Assembly (NCBI GenBank): GCA_947579665.1
Contig: OX388347.1
Span: 41,176,943 to 41,240,942, forward strand
DNA length: 64,000 bases
Direction of reading: 5' to 3'
Source of the DNA: Sympetrum striolatum
Taxonomy: Eukaryota; Arthropoda; Insecta; Odonata; Libellulidae
In this document: in pieces, positions 61,401 to 64,000 of the stretch
Layout: each line of letters opens with the position of its first letter
How positions within the stretch are numbered: position 1 is the first letter of the stretch
Notes under the pieces: model-generated
What the model was told of the DNA's origin: nothing
What the model saw: the letters and a program-made list of their open reading frames with translations, nothing else
The model's database searches: none
Position numbers and translations under genes: made by a program

Positions 61401-62912
61401 CAGCCATTCGGCCATTTCCGGTTCGAATTTTGAAAAAGTGGCAAACTAGTGCACTTTTTCCACTGAAATGTCTTTGAAGGTGTTACATATCAGTAGAATA
61501 TCTTTAATTCGTTCAAACGTAATGAGAACTAAAATTTCTGACAATTTTAAGTGCAGTAAAGTAAAATTTTGCAAAATAAAATAACTAAAACCATTTCGAG
61601 GCGGCAGCTTATAACCTTTGATATACAATTCTGAACGCTATCGAATGATTCATTAAGTTTTATATGTTAAAATATTACATCTACAGTCAGTTTTTCAATA
61701 ACTTAAACACCATCTCCAACACACCCTGACGATAGCTCGCGAGCATGAGTACAGCAATCTTCATCTACAGCTGAAGATTATAATTTTTCTTGAGCAGCGA
61801 GTCATGAAACCTGCTGCTGGAATTACAAACTGCAGCCTAGGAGCCAAAATGGTGGAGCCAGCGGGCTATGCGAATAGATACAAAAATCAAAAAAGCGACG
61901 TGATTCCATTTGAACCTACGGGACCGGATAGGGTTAACCGGAATCCATCCTGCTATGTATATTCAAAGCTCCGGCTGAAAATCGAGGGATGAATTCCTTA
62001 TTTTTTGTTTATTATATTTATTTATCGCTTACTCGTTTTTATAATGATAATTAAAAAGGTAGAGAAACACAATGACCACAAAATATTATAATATAATTTA
62101 TTATATTTAGAAAATATATAATTTTATTAATATTTTTATTTAGAAAAAATAACAAATATAGAAAATATGTAACAAATTGCAGATATGAGGCAGTAATTTC
62201 CCTTTAGGTAGATAAATCTGTTTATTTTATCTATCTAATTGTCACTTGCTCATGTGCCTACTGATAATCATAAAGGCACAATGAAGTAACGGCAACGATA
62301 ATAATATAAGAAATGTGAATTAAGTTAAATGAAAAACCAAAAATATAGAAAAATTATAATAAATTACAGATGTGGACCGGCATTATAATTATCTGGCTTG
62401 AGTCTATGTATATTTTTTTATAAATCTCCCTTTAGGTCGAGAAAATGGTCTACAGAAAGAGGAAGGGGATTCAGTGGAGAAGTAGCGGAAACATTTGGTA
62501 CTTTTGTTAAGTAAAAGAGTATGTAGAATAATTATGCAGTGTTTTCAAAGGGATATCATTTTTAATACGGTAACTAAGGAGAGAAATTAAGAAAGGTCGA
62601 CAAAAAAGGAAATTAAGAACAAACAGAGGCTAAGTCATCTTTGGCTCTAATGGTGAAAAGGTAAATGTAATATAGCAATAGAAGAAAGAATATATTATAG
62701 ACAAGGGAATATATTATAGTATAGCAATATTTTAATTTTCGCGGATAAGAAAAACTGGGGTTTTCACATTTTTACGAATGTTTATAATTCTGTTATACAT
62801 TCAGTTTTCAGGACCGGTATTTTAAGACACAGGAAGGCTATGGTGACCTATCTTGAAATAACTCTCAATGTTCATTTCAATAGTGATGCTATCATCCTCA
62901 GAGAAAATGACT
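61401..62912. other. Non-coding DNA, nothing recognised
   Basis: AT-rich sequence with small local repeats such as AATATATTATAG (62,690-62,720). An open stretch at 61,804-61,992 shows no motif. Confidence 0.5.
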
Positions 62913-62976
62913 ATAGCAATTGGAGATTTTAAACCTCTAATTCATTAACATCCACGTTCCAAATTTTCTTTCCTTA
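62913..62976 (+). repeat. Dispersed repeat family, distal copy
   Basis: Reads AATTGGAGATTTTAAACCTC, then TAATTCATTAACATCC and GTTCCAAATTTTCTTTCC, closely matching the copy at 52,729 and the cluster at 57.2-57.9 kb. Confidence 0.65.
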
Positions 62977-64000
62977 TTGTTCCAACTACATTTGGGATAA
63001 ATAGTTTATTGGCTATCACCATTCTGCAAAATAAGCCAATAATCTGTTTCAGTAGTTTATTGATGCTGAGGAATAAAGCGAAAAAAATTTCCCTGGGTGC
63101 TAAAATACGAATTTGAGCATGTTTTGGAGAAGATTTCTAAATGGAACAGGATGGACAAGAAACGTGTGAGTGAGAATTGATATGGGTAGAAATGAATTAA
63201 TGTCCAGCGTGGAGATAATTAACGAGGAATGGATGGAAAAGCGAGATAGATTTCGATAAACCTATAGAGCAATAAGAGGAATGGAGAAGAACGGGAATAT
63301 CAGAGGAAAATGCAAGAGGGCTGGTGGCTTGAAGATTTCTGATGAGGCCATTAAGAAGGTAAGAAGGGTGTGAGAAAAAATTCCAAAAAGAGAGGAAAAA
63401 GGCCATTCCACGCAGTGAAAAATGACTGTCCCTTCCCCAGAAGTTAGTTTCCCGGTCGATTCTGGTAAGAATATTAAAATTTGACTCCGAGACTACATTG
63501 TACATGCTGAGAGTAACCATCAAGAAATCAGTCTGGTGATTCACGCATAAACCTCACAAGTTTTTGGTTTCCGATAGATCATGGCTTTTGGTGTAAAATT
63601 AAAAATTAAAGGACGACAGTCGTAACCTCTAAACTTTTTTCCTTGGTAATTAACGGAGTTGAGAAAGAAAACAAATTGCTCCCACATAATAGAAAAGTTA
63701 GCAGATGTTAAAGGGGTAGAATTTCCAAGAACCTTTCCAAAAGCGATTTATATCTGAAGCCGTGAGAAGCTCCCTAAATTATGGCCGGGTATTTTTTTCT
63801 TTATTTTTTCCTTCGAATTTATAAAACCCGGCGACATTTTCCGGATGTATAATCCTATATCAAGTAAGTTTAAAAGCGGATTCTCTATTACTATACTGTA
63901 TAAATATCTTCATTACCATATGTGGAGATTTTGGTTTATTTAACAAATAGGAAATCTGTTTAAACATTATCTATTTATGACTAAAACATTTCAATGTTAT
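62977..64000. other. Non-coding DNA to window end
   Basis: The open stretch 63,197-63,544 on the minus strand (115 codons) has no recognisable domain. No repeat or RNA gene seen. Confidence 0.45.

Overview
This is eukaryotic, AT-rich, gene-poor DNA, most likely from an arthropod or another invertebrate. The organism is inferred only weakly, from a decayed non-LTR reverse-transcriptase tail and short TIR elements built around a GGTTTCG motif. I find no operons, no convincing protein-coding gene and no tRNA or rRNA gene.

Positions 1-48,627 are one large satellite array of about 42 units of roughly 1.08 kb, numbered 1 to 42 along the window. Each unit is a higher-order repeat of six diverged monomers of about 148-176 bp. 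Each monomer is centred on a short box, GGTTCGANNCC, which resembles the tRNA internal B-box promoter, and carries a second landmark (TTGAAATT-like) 74-76 bp upstream of the box. In regular units the six boxes sit 176, 170, 166, 157 and 148 bp apart. First to last box is 816 or 817 bp in nearly every unit where all six are readable, although units differ from each other by many substitutions. Each unit has a head (GGATACAAA, type 1, or GGGGATCAAA, type 2) and a tail (palindrome GCTTGCAGTATGCAAGC, then ACTCGTA). Variable microsatellite spacers separate units; they hold TA, GATA and ATTC runs and a module of about 35 bp centred on TCCGGAGAAGC. A second class of unit (type B: 2, 7, 31, 38 and the short 23) carries an internal dimer duplication.

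Orientation of the array: + (1-1,792), - (1,980-4,112), + (4,192-26,274), - (26,322-33,228), + (33,471-44,822), - (45,218-48,523). Every switch falls in a spacer. Two foreign insertions break the array: a composite element of about 1 kb at 2,091-3,122 and a fragment of about 350 bp at 44,845-45,200, exactly at a tail-to-tail junction.

Positions 48,628-64,000 are low-copy non-coding DNA. They hold a reverse-transcriptase relic (54,190-54,710), a 315-bp TIR element (55,244-55,558), a 942-bp TIR element with nested 16-bp subrepeats (59,758-60,699), a small dispersed repeat family (52.7, 57.2, 57.6, 57.8 and 62.9 kb), a long TA run and a GC-richer stretch around 59.4-61.4 kb. The remainder could be intergenic or intronic.

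The most notable content is the B-box-like, fixed-register satellite. Box function (TFIIIC binding, centromere protein binding, nucleosome phasing or none) is inference. All positions and repeat comparisons were read by eye, without alignment software.
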